Positions 53,171-62,704 of a stretch of 64,000 bases of DNA are shown piece after piece (the stretch's first letter is position 1; the number at the start of each line of letters is the position of its first letter). The DNA lies in NCBI RefSeq assembly GCF_021646545.1, contig NZ_JAKIRP010000008.1, forward strand, positions 1 to 64,000, in the 5' to 3' direction. This stretch comes from Chitinophaga filiformis (GTDB lineage Bacteria > Bacteroidota > Bacteroidia > Chitinophagales > Chitinophagaceae). Both the position numbers and the translations under genes were made by a program. A model generated the notes under the pieces. It saw only the letters and a list, made by a program, of their open reading frames with translations, made no database searches and was not told the DNA's origin.

Positions 53171-54304
53171 TTATTTACCAACTATACCAGCTAATTTTTC
53201 TGACAGTTGACTCCCCTTCAGATTTCTGGCAATAATATTTCCGGCGCCGTCTATCAGCACGTTCTGCGGAACTGCAGTAACGTTATAAAGTTCAGCAACT
53301 TCGTTTCTTAAGAATTTCAGATCGGATACATTGTAACCGGGCATTCTGTCTTCATTCATCGCCTGGATCCATGGCTCCTTGCGTTCTTCCAGTGCCACGT
53401 TGATCACGATCACGTCTTTCGCAGTGTACGCTTTCAGGATCTGTTTCAGCTGCTGATTTTCCAGTCTGGAAGCGGCAGACCAGCTGGCCCAGAAGTTCAG
53501 GAGCACTACTTTTCCTTTGAAGGAGGAAAGTGTTACCCTGTTACCATTAGGATCTTTGTGAGAGAAGTCGGGAGCTGGAGCGCCAACGGCAGTCTGTTTT
53601 GCTACCTCGATCTTTTTCAGGTATGCCTTACCTTTTGCAGATGATTTTGTATGATCGGCCAGTGATTTGAACAGAGGTTCAACATCACGGTAGTCGATAA
53701 ATGCACCTGCGTATTCTTCAAGGATATCCAGGCTGATATACATCTCAGGATGCTGCTGGATAAACTCTTTCATTTTTTGTTTCCTGAAGTCCATTGCAGC
53801 CCGGAAATGCTCCATATATGTGCTTTTAGCAGCAAGTGCTTTTTCCGATACATCATTCTGCAATGTGTTGGATGATTCGGTGGTCAGCAGTGTCAGTTTT
53901 TCTTCTGCATCTGCCATGAACTTCTGATAAGTTTTGTAATCATCCTGTGAAGCAGATCCGTTAGAATCAAAGTTAGAAATGCTTTCATCGGATGTTAACC
54001 ACACGATTGAACCTGGTTCTACGTAGAGATGAGCAATATCCTTTGCATTAAAGAAAGTCTGTGGTTCTCCGTCCCTGCTTACAGTCAGCAGGATGTTGGT
54101 AGGATAGTCGACAGGTTTGTCGAACGAAAAGTTACCATTATCAACATCTGCAGAATCGTATACGCTTTTGCCATCGTAAGTGTAACCAATATACACCTTG
54201 GCTGGCGCCTGTAATCGTCCGAGCTTTCCTTTAATCTGAAAGGATTGCGCCATTGCGGGCATAGTTATGCAGCAGGCTGCAAGAACCATTAAGCTTCTGT
54301 TCAT
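53171..54304 (-). CDS. TlpA-like thioredoxin-fold protein lacking the CXXC motif
   Basis: 377 residues. Signal peptide to MAQS, a DUF4369-like beta domain (~20-120), a helical middle and a thioredoxin/AhpC-TSA-type domain at ~240-377 (VGAPAPDFSHKDPNGNRVTLSSFKGKVVLLNFWASW). The usual WCGPC is replaced by WSAAS, so the positions of both redox cysteines are Ser276 and Ser279. The cis-Pro strand AVPQNVLID is kept. It cannot act as a dithiol oxidoreductase and may be a chaperone or binding protein. It is convergent with PUL C and divergent from the small secreted gene. Confidence 0.93.
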   Translation of the reverse strand: MNRSLMVLAACCITMPAMAQSFQIKGKLGRLQAPAKVYIGYTYDGKSVYDSADVDNGNFSFDKPVDYPTNILLTVSRDGEPQTFFNAKDIAHLYVEPGSIVWLTSDESISNFDSNGSASQDDYKTYQKFMADAEEKLTLLTTESSNTLQNDVSEKALAAKSTYMEHFRAAMDFRKQKMKEFIQQHPEMYISLDILEEYAGAFIDYRDVEPLFKSLADHTKSSAKGKAYLKKIEVAKQTAVGAPAPDFSHKDPNGNRVTLSSFKGKVVLLNFWASWSAASRLENQQLKQILKAYTAKDVIVINVALEERKEPWIQAMNEDRMPGYNVSDLKFLRNEVAELYNVTAVPQNVLIDGAGNIIARNLKGSQLSEKLAGIVGK

Positions 54305-54795
54305 CTATTTTACCTTTATTATTATGTACCTTATAATTATGGTTACACGAATTATTAACCCAGATTCAAAATTTAAACGCGCATTGTATTGAATGAACCC
54401 TTTGCATATAAGACAACATTTAATACCCGATATGCGTACAAGGGTTAAAAAAAAAATTAAAGTATATGGACAGGAAAAGTGAAGTCGTAGATATTATGAG
54501 TAAGCTCAATGTGGGTTGGAGAAATACATAATTGATTTATTATATGGAAGTTATGAGGCTGGTAACCGGGTTAATGGAGTCAAAACACTCAAAGAAAAAT
54601 ATTTTGCCACGGATACCCGTTTAGGTTATTAAGTAATTGATATTCAGTAGAGAAAAAATTTTAGAAAATATTTTCAGAAAGCCGCCCAAATTATTTTGTC
54701 CTCATAACGAATAAAAGTTGTTTTTAAATATAAAAAATTGTTAAATTGTAGTAGAACCTTGAACCTTTATTATTATTTAAACGAAAACTATCCCT
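54305..54795. other. 491-bp intergenic region
   Basis: Contains an interrupted inverted repeat: AACCCTT (54396-54402) with AAGGGTT (54440-54446), and GCATAT (54404-54409) with ATATGC (54430-54435). ACCTTTATTATTAT occurs near both gene starts (54312 and 54763). No gene recognised. Confidence 0.5.
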
Positions 54796-55161
54796 ATGAC
54801 GAAGCGCGCATTGAACCTATTTCTTATTGTTATTATGGCACTGTCTTCCTTCATTTCAGTAGCTAAAGCAAGTAATGACAGACCTCCTTTCACCGAAATC
54901 GGATACCAGACTGACGGCAATTATTATTATACCTTTTACGTTGACCTGTCTAAAGATGGGCCTAACGCTATCGCTTATATACAGGTGCAGAAAAATTCCA
55001 CGGGAGAGGTACTGAAACTGGATAATTTCAGTGGCAAGGTGATGTTGCTGAATCCTGTGAAATTCAGTATTAAAGATAAGGCCACTGTATCATTCTATGA
55101 TGGGAACAAACTAATTTCCAAAGATCTCAAAGGCGCTCTTGAGGGTAGTGTAAAGCCCTGA
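54796..55161 (+). CDS. Small secreted protein of unknown function
   Basis: 121 residues with an N-terminal signal peptide (FLIVIMALSSFISVAKAS). The mature part is a short beta-rich domain: YQTDGNYYYTFYVDLSKDGPNAIAYIQVQ and FSIKDKATVSFYDGNKLISKDL. No family is recognised. It stands alone upstream of PUL D. Confidence 0.75.
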   Translation: MTKRALNLFLIVIMALSSFISVAKASNDRPPFTEIGYQTDGNYYYTFYVDLSKDGPNAIAYIQVQKNSTGEVLKLDNFSGKVMLLNPVKFSIKDKATVSFYDGNKLISKDLKGALEGSVKP

Positions 55162-55184
55162 TCATTGCTATATAAATATAAATG

Positions 55185-55220
55185 TCCCGTAACCGGTTAC
55201 ATAGTAATCCGGTTACGGGA
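55185..55220 (+). terminator. Terminator after the small secreted gene
   Basis: TCCCGTAACCGG (55185-55196) and CCGGTTACGGGA (55209-55220) form a perfect 12-bp stem with a 12-nt loop, followed by ATTTATT. Confidence 0.75.
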
Positions 55221-55359
55221 ATTTATTGCTTAATGCTAAACTATTGCAGAAGGAAGGAGGCCATCAGAAAATATAGTATAAATCGCCCAAACAAAAAAAA
55301 CGAAATGCTTTGAGTTTTTCGTAATCTGCCGAACTTATTCGACGTTATAAAGACCGCTT

Positions 55360-55401
55360 ATGAGAGTCCGCCTGCCGATGTACCGGAAACCCCGCAGCTG
55401 A
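55360..55401 (+). CDS. Upstream ORF in PUL D leader (13 residues)
   Basis: ATG to TGA encoding MRVRLPMYRKPRS. It is inside a 400-bp gap with a 7-bp inverted repeat (CCTGCCG at 55371-55377 and CGGCAGG at 55412-55418). Its length matches the two upstream ORFs of PUL C, but its sequence does not. Whether it is translated is unknown. Confidence 0.3.
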   Translation: MRVRLPMYRKPRS

Positions 55402-55566
55402 AGGAATGAGCCGGCAGGGAACCACGACGCACTGTTAACTGTTAAATAAGCAGACATGACCAATAGCACGTTTACCACCAAAATCTGAAAATCGCGGATC
55501 ACAAGATCAGTAAAGGAAACTGTAGCATTTTTTATCAATCATCATCATATCTAAATCGAACAAGCT

Positions 55567-58560
55567 ATGCTTCTACCCAAATCCAGCTTGCTTGTGTTGC
55601 TATTTCTATGTAGCACACTGGCACTATTTGCGCAGCAAAACATTTCAGGTAAAGTTAAGGACGCCGTGAATGGCAGGCCTATTCCCGGTGTGACTATCAG
55701 AATACAGGGCACCAACAGGGGAACGATCTCTGATGCAAGCGGTGCTTATAATTTATCCGTTCCCTCCAACGCTTCTCTTCTTGTCTCTTTCACCGGGTAC
55801 AAAACACAGACTATCAAAGTATCGCCAGGCAGTTCGTCCCTGGACATTACGATGGAAGAAGACTTCGCTAAACTGGACGAAATCGTGGTAACCGGTCTGG
55901 CCACTACTGTCAAAAGAAGTAACCTGGCCAATACCGTGGTCACCATCAATGCGAACCAGCTGTCTGGTACTGCACCTGCGCAGACCTTCGACGCTGCGTT
56001 GAGCGGCAAGGTTCCCGGCGCATTGATCACGGCCAACTCCGGCGCTCCCGGTGGTGGTATTTCCGTGAAAATGAGAGGTATCACTTCCGTATTCGGTAAC
56101 TCGCAGCCACTGTATATCGTAGATGGTATCTTCTTCAATAACAGCAGTATCCCGGCAGGACTGAATGACGTAACCGGTGCTGCTACTGCAGGTAACCCCA
56201 ACAACCAGGATAACCCCTCCAGCCGTATCGCTGACCTGAACCCACAGGATATCGAGAACATCGAGATCCTGAAAGGTGCCTCTGCTGCCGCCCTGTATGG
56301 CGCGAAAGCTGCAGCCGGCGTGGTGATCATCACTACTAAAAAAGGAAGGGCCGGTAAAACAAGGATCAGTGTAAACCAGGAAACAGGGTTTGCTAAAGTA
56401 AGGCACCTGATGGGCGTGCGTACTTTTACCGCCGAAACAGCTGCAGATCTGGCTGGTCCGGCTTCCAGTCCTGACCCTACCGTAATAGCCAGACGTGCGC
56501 AATACGCGGCGCAATACAACGCCGCTAAAAGCGCTGGTAAGATCTTCGACTATGAGAAGGAAATGTACGGAGAAACAGGTCTGATATTGAATACCGGCCT
56601 GTCCCTGAGTGGAGGTGGAGACAGAACCACATTCTATATCTCCGGCAACCGCAGGCAGGAACAGGGTATCGTTAAGAATACCGGTTATTTCAATAACTCT
56701 GTCCGCGTGAATATCGATCACAGGATAAGCGATTATATATCCCTGGGTGTCACTACCAGTTATATTCACTCCGATGCTGACAGAGGGCTGACGAACAATG
56801 ATAACAACGGTGTGACCTACGGGGTAGCTTTATCATCTACCCCCGATTTTGTGGACCTGTTCCCGAATGCGTTGGGTGAGTATCCGCGCAACCCGTTTGC
56901 AGCATCCAATCCGCTGGAGACGCGTGATAAAATGAAAAACAATGAGCTGACCAACCGTTTCGTAGGTGGCGCTAACCTGGAGATCCGCATTCAGCAGAAC
57001 GACCGTTCGTCTACTAAATTCATCGGCCGTGGCGGTGTGGATTATTTTAACTATAAAACAGCTGCACTGTTCCCACGCGATCTGCAGTTTGAGGAGAATG
57101 CCTTACAGGGACATTCCATCCAGGGTAATACCAATAATACAAACACGAACTTAGGCGGTTTTCTGGCCAATACTTTCACGCCAAACGAAAACATTACCCT
57201 GACCAGTACTGTAGGTGCTACATTGGAAACTGGTTTCATGGACAACATCGTAACAGTGGCCACCAACCTTGTGGCAGGCCAGAGCAATCTCGACGCGAGC
57301 GCCAATACCGCTACCCGCCAGTTCAGGCAGAAGTACCGTGACAATGGTATCTTCATACAGGAAGACCTCTCACTGATCGATGCTGTTACGCTGAGTGGTG
57401 GCGTACGTTTTGACCGGTCTACCAACAACGGTGACTACAAGAAATATTATGTATTCCCTAAAGGTGCCGTTTCCTGGAACATTGCGAAAATGAAATTCTG
57501 GAACACGAAAAATGTTCAGAACCTGAAGATACGTGCAGCCTATGGACAGTCTGGTAACGTACCCCCATACAGCAGTAAATTCACCGGTATGCTGGGAAGT
57601 AATATCGGCGGATATCCCGGTATCCTGGTAGACAACCTGCTGGGTAATCCCGACATCAAACCGGAAAGACAGTCTGAGTTCGAAACAGGTCTGGACGTAA
57701 GTGTACTCGACGGCAGGATCAGCCTGGAAGCAACCTATTACAACAAGCGTATCCAGGATGTGCTGCTACGTCATGCATTGCCAGGATCTTCCGGTTATGC
57801 GAACGAGTGGAAGAACAGTGGTGACCTGAAGAACCAGGGTATTGAGCTGGGACTGACAGCTATTCCGATCAACAATAAAAATATCCGGTGGTCTTCCTCT
57901 ATCAGCTGGTGGCGCAACCGTTCAAAGGTGACAAAACTGATCATACCTCCTTATGCGATCGGCGCCTTTGGTAACTCACTCGGTACTTTCTACCTGGAAG
58001 AAGGACAGCCGGCTACACAGATCAAAGGAACTGTGGGCAGCGACCTGAAACTGATCGGTAATTCAGAACCTAAGTTCCAGATGAGTTTTTATGATGAAGT
58101 GACATTCCTGAAGAACTTCACGTTACGGTTCCTCGTGCATTGGAAGAAAGGAGGCGATAATATCAACCTCACACAATTGCTGACTGACCTGGGTGCTACT
58201 TCATTTGACTATGACGACATCTTGCATGGCACCAAAGCAGGCGTTTACCGCACCGGTGCAGGCGATGCTTCTATTTATGTACAGGATGCATCTTATGTAC
58301 GTATCCGCGAGATAGGGCTTTACTATAATATACCGTTGAGAAATACCAATTTCATCAAGGGTGTACGCCTGGGCGTATCGGCCAACAACTTCTTTACCTG
58401 GACAGATTATGTAGGGTATGACCCCGAGGTGTCCAACTTCGGAAGTAATACCATCACTACCTCTACAAGCCGCGGTAGTAATGGTTTATCTACCGGTGTG
58501 GATGTTACACCGTTCCCTGCTTCGAAAAGAGCAAGCTTCCATGTTGGTGTTGATTTCTGA
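55567..58560 (+). CDS. SusC/RagA TonB-linked outer membrane transporter (PUL D)
   Basis: 997 residues. Signal peptide to LFAQQ, CNA-B-like domain (ISGKVKDAVNGRPIPGVTIRIQGTNRG), TonB region KLDEIVVTGLATTVKRSNLANT and plug motif GASAAALYGAKAAAGVVIITTK. No STN domain. It is followed 30 bp later by a SusD gene, making PUL D. No enzyme is adjacent, so PUL D may import a small peptide or glycan. Confidence 0.96.
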   Translation: MLLPKSSLLVLLFLCSTLALFAQQNISGKVKDAVNGRPIPGVTIRIQGTNRGTISDASGAYNLSVPSNASLLVSFTGYKTQTIKVSPGSSSLDITMEEDFAKLDEIVVTGLATTVKRSNLANTVVTINANQLSGTAPAQTFDAALSGKVPGALITANSGAPGGGISVKMRGITSVFGNSQPLYIVDGIFFNNSSIPAGLNDVTGAATAGNPNNQDNPSSRIADLNPQDIENIEILKGASAAALYGAKAAAGVVIITTKKGRAGKTRISVNQETGFAKVRHLMGVRTFTAETAADLAGPASSPDPTVIARRAQYAAQYNAAKSAGKIFDYEKEMYGETGLILNTGLSLSGGGDRTTFYISGNRRQEQGIVKNTGYFNNSVRVNIDHRISDYISLGVTTSYIHSDADRGLTNNDNNGVTYGVALSSTPDFVDLFPNALGEYPRNPFAASNPLETRDKMKNNELTNRFVGGANLEIRIQQNDRSSTKFIGRGGVDYFNYKTAALFPRDLQFEENALQGHSIQGNTNNTNTNLGGFLANTFTPNENITLTSTVGATLETGFMDNIVTVATNLVAGQSNLDASANTATRQFRQKYRDNGIFIQEDLSLIDAVTLSGGVRFDRSTNNGDYKKYYVFPKGAVSWNIAKMKFWNTKNVQNLKIRAAYGQSGNVPPYSSKFTGMLGSNIGGYPGILVDNLLGNPDIKPERQSEFETGLDVSVLDGRISLEATYYNKRIQDVLLRHALPGSSGYANEWKNSGDLKNQGIELGLTAIPINNKNIRWSSSISWWRNRSKVTKLIIPPYAIGAFGNSLGTFYLEEGQPATQIKGTVGSDLKLIGNSEPKFQMSFYDEVTFLKNFTLRFLVHWKKGGDNINLTQLLTDLGATSFDYDDILHGTKAGVYRTGAGDASIYVQDASYVRIREIGLYYNIPLRNTNFIKGVRLGVSANNFFTWTDYVGYDPEVSNFGSNTITTSTSRGSNGLSTGVDVTPFPASKRASFHVGVDF

Positions 58561-58590
58561 TCATTTTCTGTCTGTTAAAAATTATTACAC

Positions 58591-59907
58591 ATGAAGAACT
58601 ATTTCTCAATTATAACTACCGCCTTTTTCCTGCTGATCATGAGTGCATGTCAGAAAGGGGAAATAACCAGTCTGAATACGCCTGTAGTAGGTGGTATTAT
58701 TAATAACCCTACCCGCAGCGACCTGTTTAACCTTGTAACAGGTGCCGAATCGGGTATGCGTAACCACTATGCTGTTTACCTGGATGGGCTGGGTGCTATC
58801 GGCCGGGAAATTTATCGTTTCTCTGGTTCTGAACCCCGTTATACTACCGATATTCTTGGCGGTGGTAGCAGAAGGCTGGATAACAATACTTTCTACCTGA
58901 CAAATCCCTGGGGCGCCCGTTACCAGGTGGCCAGGCAATGTTTCATTCTGCTGGATGCCATAAAGAATGCCCGTACTGAGATTGCGTCAGACGTGCAGAA
59001 GAAAGCCTTCTCCGGGTTTGCCAAGACGCTGATCGGTTATCAGTTGCTGTTGAACATCAATATGACTGATTCCAATGGCGCCCGTATTCCGGTGGCGAAT
59101 GGCGCAACATTAGGTCCTGTGGTGACAGATCCGGGAAAGGTGATGGACACTGTGCTGCAATTCCTGGAAGACGGTAAAGCAGACCTGACAGGATCAGAAG
59201 TAATGTTCCCGCTGTCAGATGGTTTTGCCGGTTTCAAAGATGCAGCCGGTCTGCTGAAATTCAACCGTGCGCTGGCTGCCAGGGTACACATTTACAGGAA
59301 GAACTGGGCGGGAGCATTGGCTGCCTTGAACGAGTCTTTCTTTGATCTGAACGGCGCATTGAATACAGGTGTATATCATTACTTCTCTACAAATGGTGGC
59401 GACCTGGCCAATACGCTATTCATACCACCAAATAATACCGGTGAGGTAAGAGGTGCACATCCATCCTATGCAACAGATATTGTGCCCGGAGATGACCGTA
59501 TTAGTAAAACCGCGCAGCGTAATGCAGCTTTCAGTCAGAACGGACTGACCGCTACACGTGATGTGGTGATCTGGAGCTCGCTTAATTCACCGGTGAGCAT
59601 TATCCGCAATGAGGAATTGATCCTGATCTATGCAGAAGCAAAGCTGCAGAGCGGAGCTATTCCTGATGCTATTGTTGCCCTGAATCGTATCAGAACAGCA
59701 CATAACCTGACACCATATGCAGGTGGAATTTCACTTGCTGCATTGACAACAGAACTGTTGTACAACAGGAGGTATTCGCTGTTCATGGAGGGACATCGCT
59801 GGATAGACGTTAGACGTTATAACTTATTGGGCACCCTGCCGAAAGACAGACCCGATGATGATGTATGGGCACGGTATCCGTTGCCGCAGAACGAGAGCAA
59901 TTTGTAG
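58591..59907 (+). CDS. RagB/SusD-family surface lipoprotein (PUL D)
   Basis: 438 residues, shorter than the other SusD proteins here. Lipobox LLIMSACQKG. SusD features: LFNLVTGAESGMRNHYAVYLDGLG, the helical TPR-like scaffold, EELILIYAEAKLQSGAI and C-terminal LFMEGHRWIDVRRYNLLG. It pairs with the SusC of PUL D. A perfect terminator follows. Confidence 0.94.
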   Translation: MKNYFSIITTAFFLLIMSACQKGEITSLNTPVVGGIINNPTRSDLFNLVTGAESGMRNHYAVYLDGLGAIGREIYRFSGSEPRYTTDILGGGSRRLDNNTFYLTNPWGARYQVARQCFILLDAIKNARTEIASDVQKKAFSGFAKTLIGYQLLLNINMTDSNGARIPVANGATLGPVVTDPGKVMDTVLQFLEDGKADLTGSEVMFPLSDGFAGFKDAAGLLKFNRALAARVHIYRKNWAGALAALNESFFDLNGALNTGVYHYFSTNGGDLANTLFIPPNNTGEVRGAHPSYATDIVPGDDRISKTAQRNAAFSQNGLTATRDVVIWSSLNSPVSIIRNEELILIYAEAKLQSGAIPDAIVALNRIRTAHNLTPYAGGISLAALTTELLYNRRYSLFMEGHRWIDVRRYNLLGTLPKDRPDDDVWARYPLPQNESNL

Positions 59908-59917
59908 TTTTAGTCAG

Positions 59918-59957
59918 CAACAGCGCCGCAGGGGATACGTCTTCTGCGGCGCTGTTG
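59918..59957 (+). terminator. Terminator after PUL D
   Basis: CAACAGCGCCGCAG (59918-59931) and its exact complement (59944-59957) form a perfect 14-bp stem with a 12-nt loop, then TATTT. Confidence 0.8.
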
Positions 59958-60184
59958 TATTTATCATGTGACCGTTATGACTCCCACTGTCCGGAATAGC
60001 CTTATACGATTTCCCTGATAACTTCGATCTGTGTATCTGTTATAGATATATTCTTTTCTTGTAACTGTCAACCGATAGTCATTTAACGCTTCCCGTAAAA
60101 TAATTTCCGGATTGCGTAAACTGTTCCCTTTTCGTCAGGTCAACTTTGCAGTTTAAACTTTCTATCAACCTAACGTTAACGGGA

Positions 60185-62620
60185 ATGACCAGACATTTAC
60201 TTTTCCTTAGTTTTTTATTGCTGTTGATCCATGTTGCATCCGCACAGGCTGTAAAGGATAATAATGGCGCCATCAGCGGAACTGTCACTACCAGCGATGG
60301 TAAACCAGCTTCCAATGTGACTATCAGGATTGAGCGTACCAGGTGGGGTGGTATCAGTGACGAGAAGGGGGAATTTATTATTAAAAATGTAAGACCGGGC
60401 AACTGGCAGCTGAAAGTGTCAGCAGTGGCTGCTGTGGCTCAGGAGAAATCAGTAAATGTGGCTGCAGGCGAAACGGTGCATGTTGAATTTACTTTAAATG
60501 AGAACTCGGCGCAGCTGCAGGAGATCATCGTATCTTCCACTAATCCGAATAAGGAGAACAGAATTGTGGCGAAGATGCCGTTGCGCAATCTGGAGAATCC
60601 GCAGGTATATAACACTGTGTCTTCAGAGATCATAAAACAGCAGGGTATCACGAATTATGACGACGTATTCAGGAATATACCGGGCATCACCCGTACCTGG
60701 GAATCCACTGGAAGAGCGAATGACGGCGCCTCTTATTTTGCGCTGAGAGGTTTTGACGCACAGCCGCTGTTATATAACGGATTACCGGGTATTACGAGTG
60801 GTAATCTTGATCCCGCAGATATTGAAGAGATACAAGTCATTAAAGGGCCCTCAGGTACACTCTTTGGCGGCGCCTTTTATAGTTATGGCGGGATGATCAA
60901 TACCATCACCAAAAAGCCTTATTATGATTTTGGTGGTGAAGTGGGTTATAACATCGGCAGTTATGGATTGAATCGTTTAACCGCAGATGTGAACGCACTT
61001 TTGAGCCGGAAGAAAAAGATCGCTATGCGTGTGAACACGGCGTATCATTCTGAAAACAGTTTCCAGGATGCAGGTTTTAAGAAGTCTTTTTTTATTGCGC
61101 CATCATTGGCCTACGAAGTGAACGATCAACTTTCCTTCCAGGTAATGGCGGAGATCCTGAATGAAGAAAGAGCGGTAGCTCCGGTGTTCTTCCATTCAGA
61201 CAGGTTTACGCCATTGAGGTATAAGACTATCGAAGGGCTGAATCTGAATAACGATCTGTCCTTTACCAGTAATGATCTGACCATGAAGAATCCACGTTAC
61301 AATCTGCAGGCGCAGATGATGTACAGGATATCTGAACAATGGACGTCCCAGACGGTTATCTCAAGAGGAAGTATAAAATCTAACGGGATCTATACCTATA
61401 TATGGGATGATATTGCCGGGGATGACTATTTCGATCAGTCCTTTCAAGACCAGCGTCAGACTATCACTACAACAGATATCCAACAGAACTTCAACGGCGA
61501 TTTCAAGATCGGTAAGTTGAGAAACCGTGTACTGGTAGGATTGGATTTCTTCCACAGAAATATAATTGACAATAGTTCCGGTACTTTAGGCGGGCGGTCT
61601 GTAACGCCACAGGGTGATATCCGTTATTATGTAAATCCGGAGACCCTCGATACGACTGCTCCTGTAAGTTTGTCAATGGCCGCGATTGATAATTTGCTGG
61701 CAGGGACAGACGTCAGCAACAGTAATATCTCCAATAGCTCTTATAGCGCCTATTTTTCTGATGTGCTGAATATTACGCCAGGATTATCAGCTATGGTGAG
61801 TCTCAGGGCAGATTATTTTGATTCCAAGGGAGAAAAGAACACTAAGGATGATGATTTTGACCAGTTTGCGCTGTCGCCCAAGTTTGGTCTTGCATATGAG
61901 CCTATCTTGAATAAGCTTTCTGTGTTTGCGAGTTACATGAATGCCTTTATCAATGTGGCTCCCCGCCAGGTATCGGATGAAGATGGCAGTAATGTGCGCG
62001 TGAAGACTTTTAAACCGGAGCATGCCAACCAGCTGGAGTATGGTGTAAAGGCCAATCTGTTTGAAGACAGGGTACATGCTACCTTCTCTGTGTACGACAT
62101 CAGCGTATCGGACAGGGTGTACCCTGACCCGGCGAATGCTAAGAATGTTATTCAGGGTGGTAAGGTAGGCAGTAAGGGATTCGAACTGGATATTAATGCA
62201 AACCCGGTGAAGGGATTCAACCTTACAGCTGGTTACAGCCATAACAGCACGAAAGTGAAAGAAGGTGATCCCAAGGACTTTTATTCCGAGCCAGGCAGGG
62301 CTCCCGGTGGACAAGGGCCACAGGACCTGGCCAACATCTGGGCTAACTATAAAATTCAAAGTGGTAAACTGAAGAATTTTGGTATTGGTGTAGGTGGTAA
62401 CTATGCCAGTCGCTATAAAGTGATCGACAATGCCACTACCGGCGACTTCTATCTGCCCAGTTATGCATTGTTGAATGGCGCAATTTCTTATAATTCGCAG
62501 GATTTCAGGACTTCACTAAACGTGAACAACATCACCAATGAGACATATTACATCGGTTACTGGTCTGTGAACCCACAGCGCAGAAGGAACTTCACCGCAA
62601 GTTTCGCGTATAAATTCTAA
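60185..62620 (+). CDS. TonB-dependent siderophore-type receptor
   Basis: 811 residues from ATG 60185 (MTRHLLFLSFLLLLIHVASAQ, a signal peptide); a longer frame starts at 60146. Residues ~25-115 form a carboxypeptidase-regulatory-like domain (ISGTVTTSDGKPASNVTIRIERT). Then TonB box-like ENSAQLQEIIVSSTN, plug with NIPGITRTWESTGRANDGASYFALRGFDAQPLLYNGL in part and KGPSGTLFGGAFYSYGGMINTITKKP, and a barrel ending in SFAYKF with a terminal Phe. The fold is FhuA/FecA-like, for ferric siderophores or similar. No STN domain, so it does not signal. Confidence 0.93.
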   Translation: MTRHLLFLSFLLLLIHVASAQAVKDNNGAISGTVTTSDGKPASNVTIRIERTRWGGISDEKGEFIIKNVRPGNWQLKVSAVAAVAQEKSVNVAAGETVHVEFTLNENSAQLQEIIVSSTNPNKENRIVAKMPLRNLENPQVYNTVSSEIIKQQGITNYDDVFRNIPGITRTWESTGRANDGASYFALRGFDAQPLLYNGLPGITSGNLDPADIEEIQVIKGPSGTLFGGAFYSYGGMINTITKKPYYDFGGEVGYNIGSYGLNRLTADVNALLSRKKKIAMRVNTAYHSENSFQDAGFKKSFFIAPSLAYEVNDQLSFQVMAEILNEERAVAPVFFHSDRFTPLRYKTIEGLNLNNDLSFTSNDLTMKNPRYNLQAQMMYRISEQWTSQTVISRGSIKSNGIYTYIWDDIAGDDYFDQSFQDQRQTITTTDIQQNFNGDFKIGKLRNRVLVGLDFFHRNIIDNSSGTLGGRSVTPQGDIRYYVNPETLDTTAPVSLSMAAIDNLLAGTDVSNSNISNSSYSAYFSDVLNITPGLSAMVSLRADYFDSKGEKNTKDDDFDQFALSPKFGLAYEPILNKLSVFASYMNAFINVAPRQVSDEDGSNVRVKTFKPEHANQLEYGVKANLFEDRVHATFSVYDISVSDRVYPDPANAKNVIQGGKVGSKGFELDINANPVKGFNLTAGYSHNSTKVKEGDPKDFYSEPGRAPGGQGPQDLANIWANYKIQSGKLKNFGIGVGGNYASRYKVIDNATTGDFYLPSYALLNGAISYNSQDFRTSLNVNNITNETYYIGYWSVNPQRRRNFTASFAYKF

Positions 62621-62649
62621 TGTAGACTTCATCCATAGATAGATAAACA

Positions 62650-62685
62650 GAGGCCGCCTCCATAGAAAGAGGCGGCCTCATTTAT
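62650..62685. terminator. Terminator between the receptor and the secreted protein
   Basis: GAGGCCGCCTC (62650-62660) and GAGGCGGCCTC (62669-62679) form a perfect 11-bp stem with an 8-nt loop, followed by ATTTAT. It lies between convergent genes. Confidence 0.75.
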
Positions 62686-62704
62686 CTTATGCCATGTGAA
62701 CGTT

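Larger units (their letters stand above)
55162..55566. other. Leader region of PUL D
   Basis: The gap includes the terminator at 55185-55220, the candidate leader ORF and a 7-bp stem at 55371-55418. ATCTAAATCGAACA, just before SusC, also occurs before the leader of PUL C (~43019). Confidence 0.45.

Noticed and set aside
55360..55440. Riboswitch (SAM-like or cobalamin-like) before PUL D
   Set aside because: The few matching bases did not assemble into the conserved core of any riboswitch I know.
55753..56769. 338-residue minus-strand ORF inside the SusC of PUL D
   Set aside because: It lies wholly antisense to a strong SusC gene and has no family features.
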